The notes under the pieces were generated by a model. It saw only the letters and a list, made by a program, of their open reading frames with translations, searched no databases and was not told the DNA's origin. From positions 1-13,935 of the forward strand of contig DDPD01000019.1 of NCBI GenBank assembly GCA_002342025.1: 13,935 nucleotides of DNA, given 5' to 3'. The translations under genes were made by a program, and so were the position numbers. The stretch comes from Moraxellaceae bacterium UBA2477 (GTDB taxonomy: Bacteria; Pseudomonadota; Gammaproteobacteria; Pseudomonadales; Moraxellaceae). Shown one piece after another: positions 7,359-13,935 of this stretch. Each line of letters begins with the position of its first letter. The first letter of the stretch is position 1.

Positions 7359-8666
7359 ATGAATCACTACGCAAACTGGGGCAATGCGCTGAAGGGCTTG
7401 TTCCGCATTAGCCAGACCACCACGGTTCTCGCCGCCACAGGGCTGGCGTGGGCTGCGGGCGAACGACCGCCACTGCCGCGCCTGTTACGTCTGACCTTCG
7501 AGCGCTTAGGGGCAACCTATGTGAAGCTGGGACAGTTCGTGGCGAGCTCGCCGTCCATTTTTCCGGCCGAATATGTCACGGAGTTTCAGCACTGCCTGGA
7601 TAAAACTGAGCCGCTGCCGTTCAGCATCTTGAAACAAGTGCTGGAGCGCGAGTTGAAGCGTCCTTTAAGCGAGATTTACAGCGAGATTGATGAGATTCCA
7701 CTGGCCTCAGCCTCGGTTGCTCAGGTGCATGCTGCGAAGTTGCTCAATGGCGACTCCGTCGTTATCAAAATTCAAAAGCCCGGTGTTGAGAATGTATTGC
7801 TCACCGACTTGAACTTTCTGTATGTGGCTGCGGTATTGCTCGAACGTGTATTGCCTAAACTGAAGTTTGCTTCCCTGTCGGGCATCGTCAGCGAAATTCA
7901 GGCCTGCATGATGGAAGAGGTCGATTTCTACAAAGAGGCCCGCAACGTAGAACAATTCCGTGAGTTTTTGAAAACCTCGGGCAATACCCAGGCCACAGCA
8001 CCCAGAATTTATCCGGAAGCCTCGAGTCTGCGCGTATTAACCATGGAGCGTTTCTACGGCGTGCCGCTCACGGACTTAGAGACGATTCGCAAATACACCA
8101 AAGATCCCGCAGGCACGCTGGTCGCGGCGTTGAATACGTGGTTTTCCAGCCTCATGTTGTGCGAAAGCTTTCACGCCGATTTGCACGCCGGCAACCTCAT
8201 GGTGCTGACCGATGGGCGTCTAGGTTTTATTGATTTCGGCATTGTGGGTCGTATTGCCCCGGAAACCTGGTCTGCCACCATGAGCTTCATTGAGTCGCTG
8301 AGCAGTGGCGATTTCAAAACCATGGCAGAAAGCATGGCGGTCATCGGTATGACCAAGCGCAAAGTCGATCAAGAGAAGCTCTCGCGAGACTTAGAGGCGA
8401 TTTATGGGGCAGCGACTCAGGTTGATCCTGAGCAAGTCATGAATGCCCTGAATAATGACAACGAGATTAATAAGTTAATGCTCGAGGTCGTTGCGGTAGG
8501 CGAGCGTCATGGCATCCGATTCCCGCGCGCTTTTGCCTTGTTATTGAAACAAATGCTTTATTTTGATCGCTACATCCGTATTTTGGCGCCCGACATGAAC
8601 CTGTTCGATGATGACCGGATTGAGTTCATGGCATTAGGCGATGGAAAGCCCGCCTTGCTGCATTAA
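7359..8666 (+). CDS. AarF/ABC1/UbiB-family kinase-like protein, short form
   Basis: A member of the atypical protein-kinase-like family that includes UbiB/COQ8, linked to ubiquinone synthesis or lipid handling. Its own substrate cannot be told from sequence. All family hallmarks are present in 435 residues: KLGQ of the KxGQ motif (56-59), the Ala-rich loop ASASVAQVH (116-124), the Lys of VVIKIQ (137), EEVDFYKEARN, the catalytic-type HADLHAGNL (272-280) and DFG (292-294). Unlike UbiB (about 546 residues) it has no C-terminal pair of membrane helices, and it is not next to ubiE/ubiJ. It is therefore probably not the housekeeping UbiB. An N-terminal hydrophobic patch (about 20-33) could touch the membrane. 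The ATG at 7359 is 5 bases after the moeB stop and follows AGGGAG. An in-frame upstream ATG at 7323 would overlap moeB and looks unlikely. Confidence 0.9.
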   Translation: MNHYANWGNALKGLFRISQTTTVLAATGLAWAAGERPPLPRLLRLTFERLGATYVKLGQFVASSPSIFPAEYVTEFQHCLDKTEPLPFSILKQVLERELKRPLSEIYSEIDEIPLASASVAQVHAAKLLNGDSVVIKIQKPGVENVLLTDLNFLYVAAVLLERVLPKLKFASLSGIVSEIQACMMEEVDFYKEARNVEQFREFLKTSGNTQATAPRIYPEASSLRVLTMERFYGVPLTDLETIRKYTKDPAGTLVAALNTWFSSLMLCESFHADLHAGNLMVLTDGRLGFIDFGIVGRIAPETWSATMSFIESLSSGDFKTMAESMAVIGMTKRKVDQEKLSRDLEAIYGAATQVDPEQVMNALNNDNEINKLMLEVVAVGERHGIRFPRAFALLLKQMLYFDRYIRILAPDMNLFDDDRIEFMALGDGKPALLH

Positions 8667-8685
8667 TGGCCCGCGTTAAGGCGGG
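8649..8685 (+). terminator. Possible weak hairpin at the end of the ABC1 kinase gene
   Basis: CCCGCCTT at 8649-8656 pairs perfectly with AAGGCGGG at 8678-8685 (8 bp, 21-base loop). An alternative shorter hairpin pairs CCCGC at 8670-8674 with GCGGG at 8681-8685. No T run follows, so this is at best a weak or rho-assisted end for the hemA-to-ABC1 transcript. The rest of the 112-base gap up to 8778 shows no convincing promoter, though a strong AGGAGG ribosome-binding site closes it. Confidence 0.25.
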
Positions 8686-8778
8686 GTATTAACTCTGTAG
8701 CAATTCGTCTCACACCCCTCGACGCGGTGCGTGCAAAGTGCCAGCCTGAAGCTTCGCAAGGTGATCCAGGAGGACATC

Positions 8779-9807
8779 ATGCAAGGCTTCATAAGGCGAT
8801 TGTTGCTTTCTGGCATGGTAGCCACCCTACCGACGGGCGCTTATGCCCAATCCTGCTTGAGCTATGACGGCGCCGGCGATTTTATGGGATGGGCAGATTA
8901 CCCACATTGTTTGATCGACCAGCACACGCAGTCCACCGTGCGTTGGCTTGATGACTGGTTCAGCCAACCTCCCGCTAATCCTGCAAGTGAGTTGACCACC
9001 GAGACGGCGTTAGCTCAAGCACGTTTGCGCTTAATTAACGAATGGGTTTTAGATGATCGTGGTGAATTAACACCGGCCTTGAGATTGCGTGCGAGCGTGG
9101 CATTGCCTCAGCTGGCTCGGCGGCTATCGTTAGTATTTGAGGATGAGAACGGTCAGGCTCGTCGTGTTGACGGTGTCCCCGCGGTTAATGAGGCTGCGCT
9201 TGCCGTGCGTTGGGCCGTATTGAGTTTAAAACGGCTGAACATTGATACCGATGTGGGGCTGCATAGCGCCACAGACTTATTTGTGCGTGCCCGTATGCGG
9301 CAGTCGTTTGCGTTGGCAGAGCAGGATGAGCTAAAGCTTTTTCACAGTGCCCGCTATGGTATTGAGGATGGCTGGCGAGGCCTACAAAACATTGAGTGGT
9401 CTCATGCATTAAGTGGCCGCCACGTTGCCGTCATTTATCATCAATTTGATTATGAGCAAGACAAAGCGGATGACGGTATGGGCTGGAGTCGTGGCATGTT
9501 GCTGGCGGAAGAGCGCTCAAAAACCATAACCGTATCTTATGGCTTCAGTCAGGCAGGGCGAACACGGCCAAGTTGGAGTCCCCAAACTGATTCACTTTGG
9601 TGGCGCTGGCGGCAGCAAGTAGCGAGAGAGTGGTTTTTTATTGAAGTCGAACCTCGCTTGACGCATAGCCATGTCGGCAACGAGGATACGCAACCGTCCT
9701 TAACCCTGCGTTTTGAAGTACTGTGGGGAGGCTCGGCAGCAGCCCCTAAGCTGTCTCGTCCAACGTCGTTTCTGGAACCAGAGATTGGAATGTCGCTTAC
9801 GCCATGA
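8779..9807 (+). CDS. Exported, probable outer-membrane beta-barrel protein of unknown function
   Basis: I recognise no named family. The 342-residue product begins with a clear Sec signal peptide: Arg-Arg at 6-7, a hydrophobic core, and an Ala-Tyr-Ala cleavage site before Gln24. The mature start has two cysteines (26 and 44) that could form a disulfide. A helical stretch WLDDWF follows. The remainder consists of alternating polar/hydrophobic segments rich in aromatic residues and ending in short turns (for example RHVAVIYHQFDYEQ, SKTITVSYGFSQAG, WFFIEVEPRLTHSH, SLTLRFEVLWGG). That pattern is typical of transmembrane beta-strands. The last strand-like segment ends about 25 residues before the C-terminus, so the usual terminal aromatic is absent. 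The ATG at 8779 follows AGGAGG by 5 bases, which rules out the earlier GTG at 8731. It is coupled to the next gene by an ATGA overlap. Export is well supported; the barrel is an inference. Confidence 0.8.
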   Translation: MQGFIRRLLLSGMVATLPTGAYAQSCLSYDGAGDFMGWADYPHCLIDQHTQSTVRWLDDWFSQPPANPASELTTETALAQARLRLINEWVLDDRGELTPALRLRASVALPQLARRLSLVFEDENGQARRVDGVPAVNEAALAVRWAVLSLKRLNIDTDVGLHSATDLFVRARMRQSFALAEQDELKLFHSARYGIEDGWRGLQNIEWSHALSGRHVAVIYHQFDYEQDKADDGMGWSRGMLLAEERSKTITVSYGFSQAGRTRPSWSPQTDSLWWRWRQQVAREWFFIEVEPRLTHSHVGNEDTQPSLTLRFEVLWGGSAAAPKLSRPTSFLEPEIGMSLTP

Positions 9808-10796
9808 AGAGTGCTTTTCGTCAGCAACTCCCCCGTCTGACGGGTGGATTTGATCAATACCTTGAGTTTGGCGTAGATGCGCGCACACATCATGCTTTTT
9901 GGCTAAGCAGACAAGTCATGTCTCGTCCTTGGCAAGCGTCCGTTCAGCGTCGAACCACCTTGGGCATCAGTCAAGCCGCAGTTGGTAAGTCCTTAATATT
10001 TCAAGACACGGATGCCGGAGGTGTTTACAGGCCCATTCCAGAATTTTGGCCCCTAGAGCAGTACAACAGTCCCGCCGGCAGCTTCTTGAGCAGTGACGAG
10101 GAATTGCTCCAAGGCCGTATGTTTACCAAATCCGGTCAGGCTACTTGGTGCCTGCGCGGGAGCAGCCCAGTGAGTGCCCAGTCTCTGTATTGGCCATCCG
10201 GAGGCATGCGCTGCCAACCAACTCAGTGGTTAGGTGAAGTTAATGCCTCAGGCCAGTCGCTTTCGGGTTTATTTGTGGGAGCACGAGTTCAGTATTGGGG
10301 GCGTTTAGCACCTATTGGTATGGCCTTGCTTTCAGTGCCAAAGCTCGGTGGTGATGCCCAAGTACAGCTCACAGCCATCGGGCAGTTTGCTGGGCGTGCG
10401 GGGGCATTAAGTGAACGTTTGAATGGCGCTGTTGGTATATTGCGGGTGGGCCATGAAACATATCATTTCGACCGTTGGTGGCCGGCGGGAACAGTGGCTC
10501 CCTCTCGTCTGGATGCCTATCGCTGGATGGCAACCTTGGCCAGCTCCACACATCGCTTAGAGCTAGTAGCGGATGGTGGCAACCCACGGGTCACACCATG
10601 GCAGGGGTTGGTCGACTACACGCCTGAAGGGCTCAGGCAGCTGTTACGAATTACCCCTTACGCCGCTATTCATGCTCGTCTATTTGAGCGTGGTAGTCAG
10701 GTCGCTCTCCACGAATGGCGTAATGATGAAGCGTTGCTGATGACATTGGCGGGCGATGCCCCGCATCTGCCCGAAGGGCCCAGCGTTACGCTGTAG
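9804..10796 (+). CDS. Uncharacterised Trp-rich protein, coupled to the outer-membrane protein gene
   Basis: I do not recognise this 330-residue protein. It has no signal peptide and no membrane helix. It is unusually rich in tryptophan (about a dozen, including a WW pair near residue 223) and in aromatic beta-prone segments. It has two cysteines about 20 residues apart (ATWC and MRCQP) that could pair or bind metal. The second half (RLELVADGGNPRV, LLRITPYAAIHARLF) looks like antiparallel beta structure. A lipocalin-like fold related to AttH/CrtC-type proteins is a guess I cannot support with a motif. The start ATG overlaps the stop of the upstream gene (ATGA) and has only a weak GGAA upstream, so translation is probably coupled. 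Coupling suggests a shared role with the exported neighbour, although this protein has no visible export signal. Its 3' end overlaps the convergent receptor gene by 11 bases. Confidence 0.8.
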   Translation: MKSAFRQQLPRLTGGFDQYLEFGVDARTHHAFWLSRQVMSRPWQASVQRRTTLGISQAAVGKSLIFQDTDAGGVYRPIPEFWPLEQYNSPAGSFLSSDEELLQGRMFTKSGQATWCLRGSSPVSAQSLYWPSGGMRCQPTQWLGEVNASGQSLSGLFVGARVQYWGRLAPIGMALLSVPKLGGDAQVQLTAIGQFAGRAGALSERLNGAVGILRVGHETYHFDRWWPAGTVAPSRLDAYRWMATLASSTHRLELVADGGNPRVTPWQGLVDYTPEGLRQLLRITPYAAIHARLFERGSQVALHEWRNDEALLMTLAGDAPHLPEGPSVTL

Positions 10797-12408
10797 TTCC
10801 GGGTTTTGCGCTCCAGCGCTGCAGCAACTCATGCAAAGTTCTCATGTCGATGGGCTTTTGCAGAAAATCATTCATGCCCGCTTCGCGAGCTTGCGTTTCG
10901 TAAGCCGCGGAAACATGTGCAGTGATAGCAACAATGGGGATATTGGCCGCACTGGCATAGGCCTCTTTAGCGGCCTCCGCGCGCCAAAGCTGAGCAGTTG
11001 AAATGCCATCCAAACCAGGCAAGTCGCAGTCCATGAGAACCAAGTCGAAGTGTTGTTTTTTTAGAATATCTAATGCTTGAAGCCCATCATTAACGGAGCT
11101 CGGCTGGCAACCTAGCTTGAGCAGTAGTCCGGTCAGTACTTGCTGTACCCAAGGATTGTCTTCAACCATCAACACCCGCGAGTTTAATGGGCTGCTAGTC
11201 ATAGCCTGAGTGGCTGGCCGCCGCTCAGTCATCGTGTGCTCGATACGTTTCTTACTTCGGCGTACAGGCGGCGTGATCGGTGCTGGCTGCTCCAGTGCAT
11301 GAAGGAGTAGCGGCGCTGCTAGTAAGTGCCAAACAATGATAAGTTGATAAGGCTCTGCAATAAATTTCACCCAGCCCCTGAGTGCTCCGTCGTTATAAAG
11401 CTGACCGCATAGCGCAGCTAGGGTGATTGCGAAATACAGTTTGGCGCCATGTACTTTCTGACGCATAGGGAGCCATAGCATGCTCAAGATGACCGCAATG
11501 CTGATGATGCGGAAGCCATCCGACCAAACGAGATCAAGTGTCAGTGTCTGAGTGATGGTGTTGAGCATCCAGAGCAGGTTAAGGATCACGACCAGCCAGA
11601 GCAATCGATTTCCTGCGGGTTGCAGTATCTGGCGTTGTGCCAAAAATTGATGACAAAGTAGCAAGTGGGCCATGCTCAGCAAACTGCTACTGATTTGTAT
11701 CAGGCCGTGTAGTGAGCCTGGTATATCTAACCACCAATAACCTAAAACACCGCGATCAGCGAGTGCGCGCAGAATGACCGTGAGGAGCAGGGCAAATAAA
11801 AACCAGCGGGTGGGAATGCTGAGTCGCGCCGATCGTAAGCCTACGATGCCAAGTAAGATGCCACCGAGAAGGCCTAGGCCTGCACCATAGATGCCGGCAC
11901 TGTTTTGCGCGGCACGGAAAAGTGCATTTTCGGTGCTTAAACGAATGGGTGTTGCCATTGGGTATGAAGAACTAAGCCGAAAAAAGATCTCTGACTTTCC
12001 CTCAGGTATATCCAACTCAAAGCTGTAGCCTAAGCCATTAATATCGCCTCGAGGGAGTAATTCGTTCGCTCCAGCCCGACGCGTTATCCATTGACCCGTC
12101 GCGTTTTGGCTAGTGACCTCAATGCGTCCCAGGTTGGCGCGCGTAAACTCTAAAATTCGTCGTTTCGCTAAACCTTGGTTATCAATCTTAAGCCGCAATA
12201 AGACGGGATGATCAACGTAGCCCTTAGCAAGAACGGCTTGATCGAGTGCCTGCCAAGTGGGTGAGGCAATATCGAGCCAAGGCGCCAGCTCCAAGCGCTC
12301 GTTGGTGCTGTCGATGAGCAAGGCGGGGGCGAGTTTTGCTTGCGCCAAACTACCTAACGTCAGCAGGCAGAAGCTGAGGCAGAACCGGAGAAGTAATGAA
12401 GTTTTCAT
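10786..12408 (-). CDS. 7TMR-DISM receptor fused directly to a receiver domain, no histidine kinase
   Basis: The 540-residue protein reads in order as follows. There is a signal peptide ending Ala-Gln-Ala at 24. A periplasmic 7TMR-DISMED2-type domain covers about 30-165 (LRLKIDNQG, LEFTRANLGRIEV, IFFRLSSSYPM). Seven hydrophobic helices lie at about 172-191, 201-216, 233-253, 268-287, 299-315, 322-338 and 350-371. A basic linker of about 37 residues follows. A complete receiver domain covers about 411-531, with acidic pair Glu416/Asp417, phosphoacceptor Asp460 (LVLMDCDLPGLDG), Thr496 and Lys518. RetS and LadS of Pseudomonas have the same sensor and receiver, but with HisKA and HATPase domains between them; here both are missing in an unbroken frame. 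There is no output domain after the receiver. The likely role is a sensor that takes or drains phosphoryl groups from a kinase encoded elsewhere. It lies 51 bases after maeB. The start ATG at 12408 gives the signal peptide directly; its ribosome-binding site is poor. Confidence 0.88.
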   Translation of the reverse strand: MKTSLLLRFCLSFCLLTLGSLAQAKLAPALLIDSTNERLELAPWLDIASPTWQALDQAVLAKGYVDHPVLLRLKIDNQGLAKRRILEFTRANLGRIEVTSQNATGQWITRRAGANELLPRGDINGLGYSFELDIPEGKSEIFFRLSSSYPMATPIRLSTENALFRAAQNSAGIYGAGLGLLGGILLGIVGLRSARLSIPTRWFLFALLLTVILRALADRGVLGYWWLDIPGSLHGLIQISSSLLSMAHLLLCHQFLAQRQILQPAGNRLLWLVVILNLLWMLNTITQTLTLDLVWSDGFRIISIAVILSMLWLPMRQKVHGAKLYFAITLAALCGQLYNDGALRGWVKFIAEPYQLIIVWHLLAAPLLLHALEQPAPITPPVRRSKKRIEHTMTERRPATQAMTSSPLNSRVLMVEDNPWVQQVLTGLLLKLGCQPSSVNDGLQALDILKKQHFDLVLMDCDLPGLDGISTAQLWRAEAAKEAYASAANIPIVAITAHVSAAYETQAREAGMNDFLQKPIDMRTLHELLQRWSAKPGTTA

Positions 12409-12449
12409 GACCCACGAGCCTACACTAGCTGGGCGCGAGGGTCATGAAA
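12403..12449. repeat. Perfect 11-bp inverted repeat spanning the receptor start codon
   Basis: TTTCATGACCC at 12403-12413 is the exact reverse complement of GGGTCATGAAA at 12439-12449, with 25 bases between. In the minus-strand transcript the second arm contains the AUG of the 7TM-receiver gene, and the first arm lies just after the maeB stop. The stem could hide the start codon, or the arms could be half-sites of a regulator. It is not followed by a U run in the direction of maeB transcription, so it is not an ordinary terminator. The repeat is seen directly; its function is inferred. Confidence 0.6.
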
Positions 12450-12459
12450 TACAGACGGG

Positions 12460-13935
12460 TTACTGACGACTGATCGCTTCAGCGACAGTCAGTGCGGTCA
12501 TGTTGACGATACGGCGAACGGTCGCACTGGGCGTCAAAATGTGCACGGGTTTTGCGGCGCCCAGCAGGATAGGGCCGATAGTGACGCCATCGCCACAGGC
12601 TGTTTTCAGCAAGTTAAAGGCAATATTGGCGGCATCGACGTTGGGCATGATGAGCAGGTTCGCCGAGCCCTTCAGGCGCGAGTTCGGGAACAGGTTCAAA
12701 CGAATGCTTTCGTCGAGCGCGGCATCACCGTGCATCTCGCCATCCACTTCCAGCTCCGGTGCCATGTCCTGAAGGAGTTGGAAGGTTTCACGCATTTTGC
12801 GTGCACTTGGCGTGTTTTCATTGCCGAAGTTGGAGTGCGACAACAGTGCCACTTTCGGGGTTAAGCCAAAGTTACGCACGGCCTCGGTGGCCTTGAGCGT
12901 GATATCCGCCAGCTCTTGCGCCGTGGGATCCGGATTGACGTAGGTGTCGGCAATAAAGAGCGTACGGTCTTGCAGCATGATGACGTTCATGGCGGCATAG
13001 CCTCGGCAATTTTCTTGCAGGCCAATAATTCGGTCGATGTAGCGCAAGTGCAGATCATAATTAGCGAAGGTGCCGCAAATCATGCCGTCGACTTCACCAA
13101 ACTTAGTCAGCAGAGCACCGATTAAGGTGGTGCGACGACGCACTTCACGCTTGGCGAGCTCAATGCCCACGCCTTTGCGTTCCATGATCTGGTGATAGTG
13201 CTGCCAATAAGTGGCGAAACGCGGATCATCGTCTTGGTTGACGATTTCAATATCGACACCGGGACGGATACGTAGGCCGAGCTTTTGGATCTGCGTCTCG
13301 ATAACGGCGGGGCGACCAATCAGAACAGGGCGAGCCAAGCCTTCATCAACCACGATTTGAACGGCACGCAGCACGCGATCATCTTCGCCTTCACAGTAGG
13401 CAATTTTTTGTGGCTGCGCTTTTGCTTTCGCAAAAACAGGCTTCATCAGGAACGCAGAGTTATAGACGAACTCGGACAGACGCTGGCGATAAGCATCAAA
13501 GTCTGCGATGGGGCGAGTCGCAATACCCGAATCCATTGCCGCTTTGGCGACGGCGGGTGCAATCGCCATGATTAAGCGTGGATCGAGCGGGCCAGGAATC
13601 AAATACTCACGACCAAAGCGACGGGCTTCGCCGCTGTAGGCCGCCGAGTCCGAAGACTCCACGTGCGCCATCTGAGCGATTGCGCGCACACAGGCGACTT
13701 TCATGGCTTCATTGACGGTGCTGGCACCCGAGTCCAGTGCGCCACGGAAAATGTATGGGAAGCAGAGCGCATTGTTGACTTGGTTCGGGTAGTCCGAACG
13801 GCCCGTGGCGATAATGGCGTCGGAGCGCACGGCCTTGACCAGCTCTGGCAGAATTTCGGGAGTTGGGTTGGCCAGCGCAAAGATGATCGGGTCAGCATTC
13901 ATCTGCATGACCATGTCTTGGCTCACGATGCCGGC
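12460..13935 (-). CDS. maeB: NADP-dependent malic enzyme (MaeB type), C-terminal part, 5' end beyond the window
   Basis: MaeB converts malate to pyruvate and CO2 with NADP. The window holds the last 491 residues; the full protein usually has about 760, so the malic catalytic N-terminus lies beyond base 13935. Visible first is the end of the malic NAD-binding domain (PIIFALANPTPEI, TGRSDYPNQVNN, FPYIFRGALD). A phosphotransacetylase-like domain characteristic of MaeB follows from about KIAYCEGEDDRVLRA to the end, with GMICGTFANYDLHLRYID, HGDAALDE and PNVDAANIAFNLLK. That C-terminal domain is thought to be regulatory (acetyl-CoA response), not catalytic. The frame continues to the window edge, so the apparent GTG near 13926 is internal. 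The TAA at 12462-12460 is followed by 51 bases before the 7TM-receiver gene on the same strand. Confidence 0.95.
   Translation of the reverse strand, partial: AGIVSQDMVMQMNADPIIFALANPTPEILPELVKAVRSDAIIATGRSDYPNQVNNALCFPYIFRGALDSGASTVNEAMKVACVRAIAQMAHVESSDSAAYSGEARRFGREYLIPGPLDPRLIMAIAPAVAKAAMDSGIATRPIADFDAYRQRLSEFVYNSAFLMKPVFAKAKAQPQKIAYCEGEDDRVLRAVQIVVDEGLARPVLIGRPAVIETQIQKLGLRIRPGVDIEIVNQDDDPRFATYWQHYHQIMERKGVGIELAKREVRRRTTLIGALLTKFGEVDGMICGTFANYDLHLRYIDRIIGLQENCRGYAAMNVIMLQDRTLFIADTYVNPDPTAQELADITLKATEAVRNFGLTPKVALLSHSNFGNENTPSARKMRETFQLLQDMAPELEVDGEMHGDAALDESIRLNLFPNSRLKGSANLLIMPNVDAANIAFNLLKTACGDGVTIGPILLGAAKPVHILTPSATVRRIVNMTALTVAEAISRQ

Noticed and set aside
8667..8778. Promoter for the exported-protein gene
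   Set aside because: TATTAA near 8687 has no acceptable -35 at 16-18 bases; I could not support a promoter call.
12541..12864. Plus-strand open frame opposite maeB
   Set aside because: The opposite strand encodes a clearly conserved MaeB phosphotransacetylase domain; this frame has no motif.
13924..13926. GTG as the start of the malic enzyme gene
   Set aside because: The frame continues to the window edge, and the residues on both sides belong to the middle of MaeB; the gene is simply cut by the window.

Overview
This is a chromosomal segment of a gammaproteobacterium, probably from the Pseudomonas/Marinobacter/Oceanospirillales side of the class. The evidence is the gene order. The block lolB-ispE-tRNA-Gln-prs-rplY faces away from hemA-prfA-prmC-moeB, as I remember it from Pseudomonas, and the proteins resemble E. 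coli counterparts closely by eye. Composition looks moderately GC-rich and coding density is very high: no stretch over 300 bases lacks a gene. I see no insertion sequence, integrase, CRISPR array or rRNA gene.

Left block (1-3173, all minus strand). Transcription runs lolB, ispE, tRNA-Gln(UUG), prs, rplY, and leaves the window inside rplY. The genes are packed tightly. lolB and ispE overlap by an ATGA. The ispE stop codon TAG shares its last two bases with the first two bases of the tRNA. Only 30 bases separate the tRNA from prs. A 122-base spacer with several inverted repeats precedes rplY. The products serve outer-membrane lipoprotein insertion, the MEP isoprenoid pathway, glutamine decoding, PRPP synthesis and the ribosome.

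Central block (3360-8666, plus strand). hemA, prfA, prmC and moeB are joined by short overlaps, and an AarF/ABC1-family kinase-like gene follows 5 bases later. HemA makes the first committed tetrapyrrole precursor from glutamyl-tRNA. PrfA is release factor 1, and PrmC methylates the glutamine of its GGQ motif. MoeB (or a close ThiF-type paralogue) adenylates a sulfur-carrier protein. All key motifs are intact. The hemA/lolB divergent spacer (3174-3359) should hold the promoters of both blocks.

Right block (8667-13935). A translationally coupled pair encodes an exported, probably outer-membrane beta-barrel protein and a Trp-rich protein of unknown function (plus strand). It converges, with an 11-base overlap of coding 3' ends, on a minus-strand gene for an unusual receptor. 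This has a signal peptide, a 7TMR-DISM extracellular domain, seven membrane segments and then directly a receiver domain, with no histidine kinase in between. Upstream of it on the same strand is the C-terminal two thirds of maeB, cut by the window edge. A perfect 11-base inverted repeat spans the maeB-receptor junction and contains the receptor start codon.

The most unusual items are the kinase-less 7TM-receiver protein with its start-codon inverted repeat, the stop codon/tRNA overlap at ispE, and the two uncharacterised envelope-associated genes. Everything else is conserved housekeeping. No database search was possible, so family names rest on motif recognition from the sequence.
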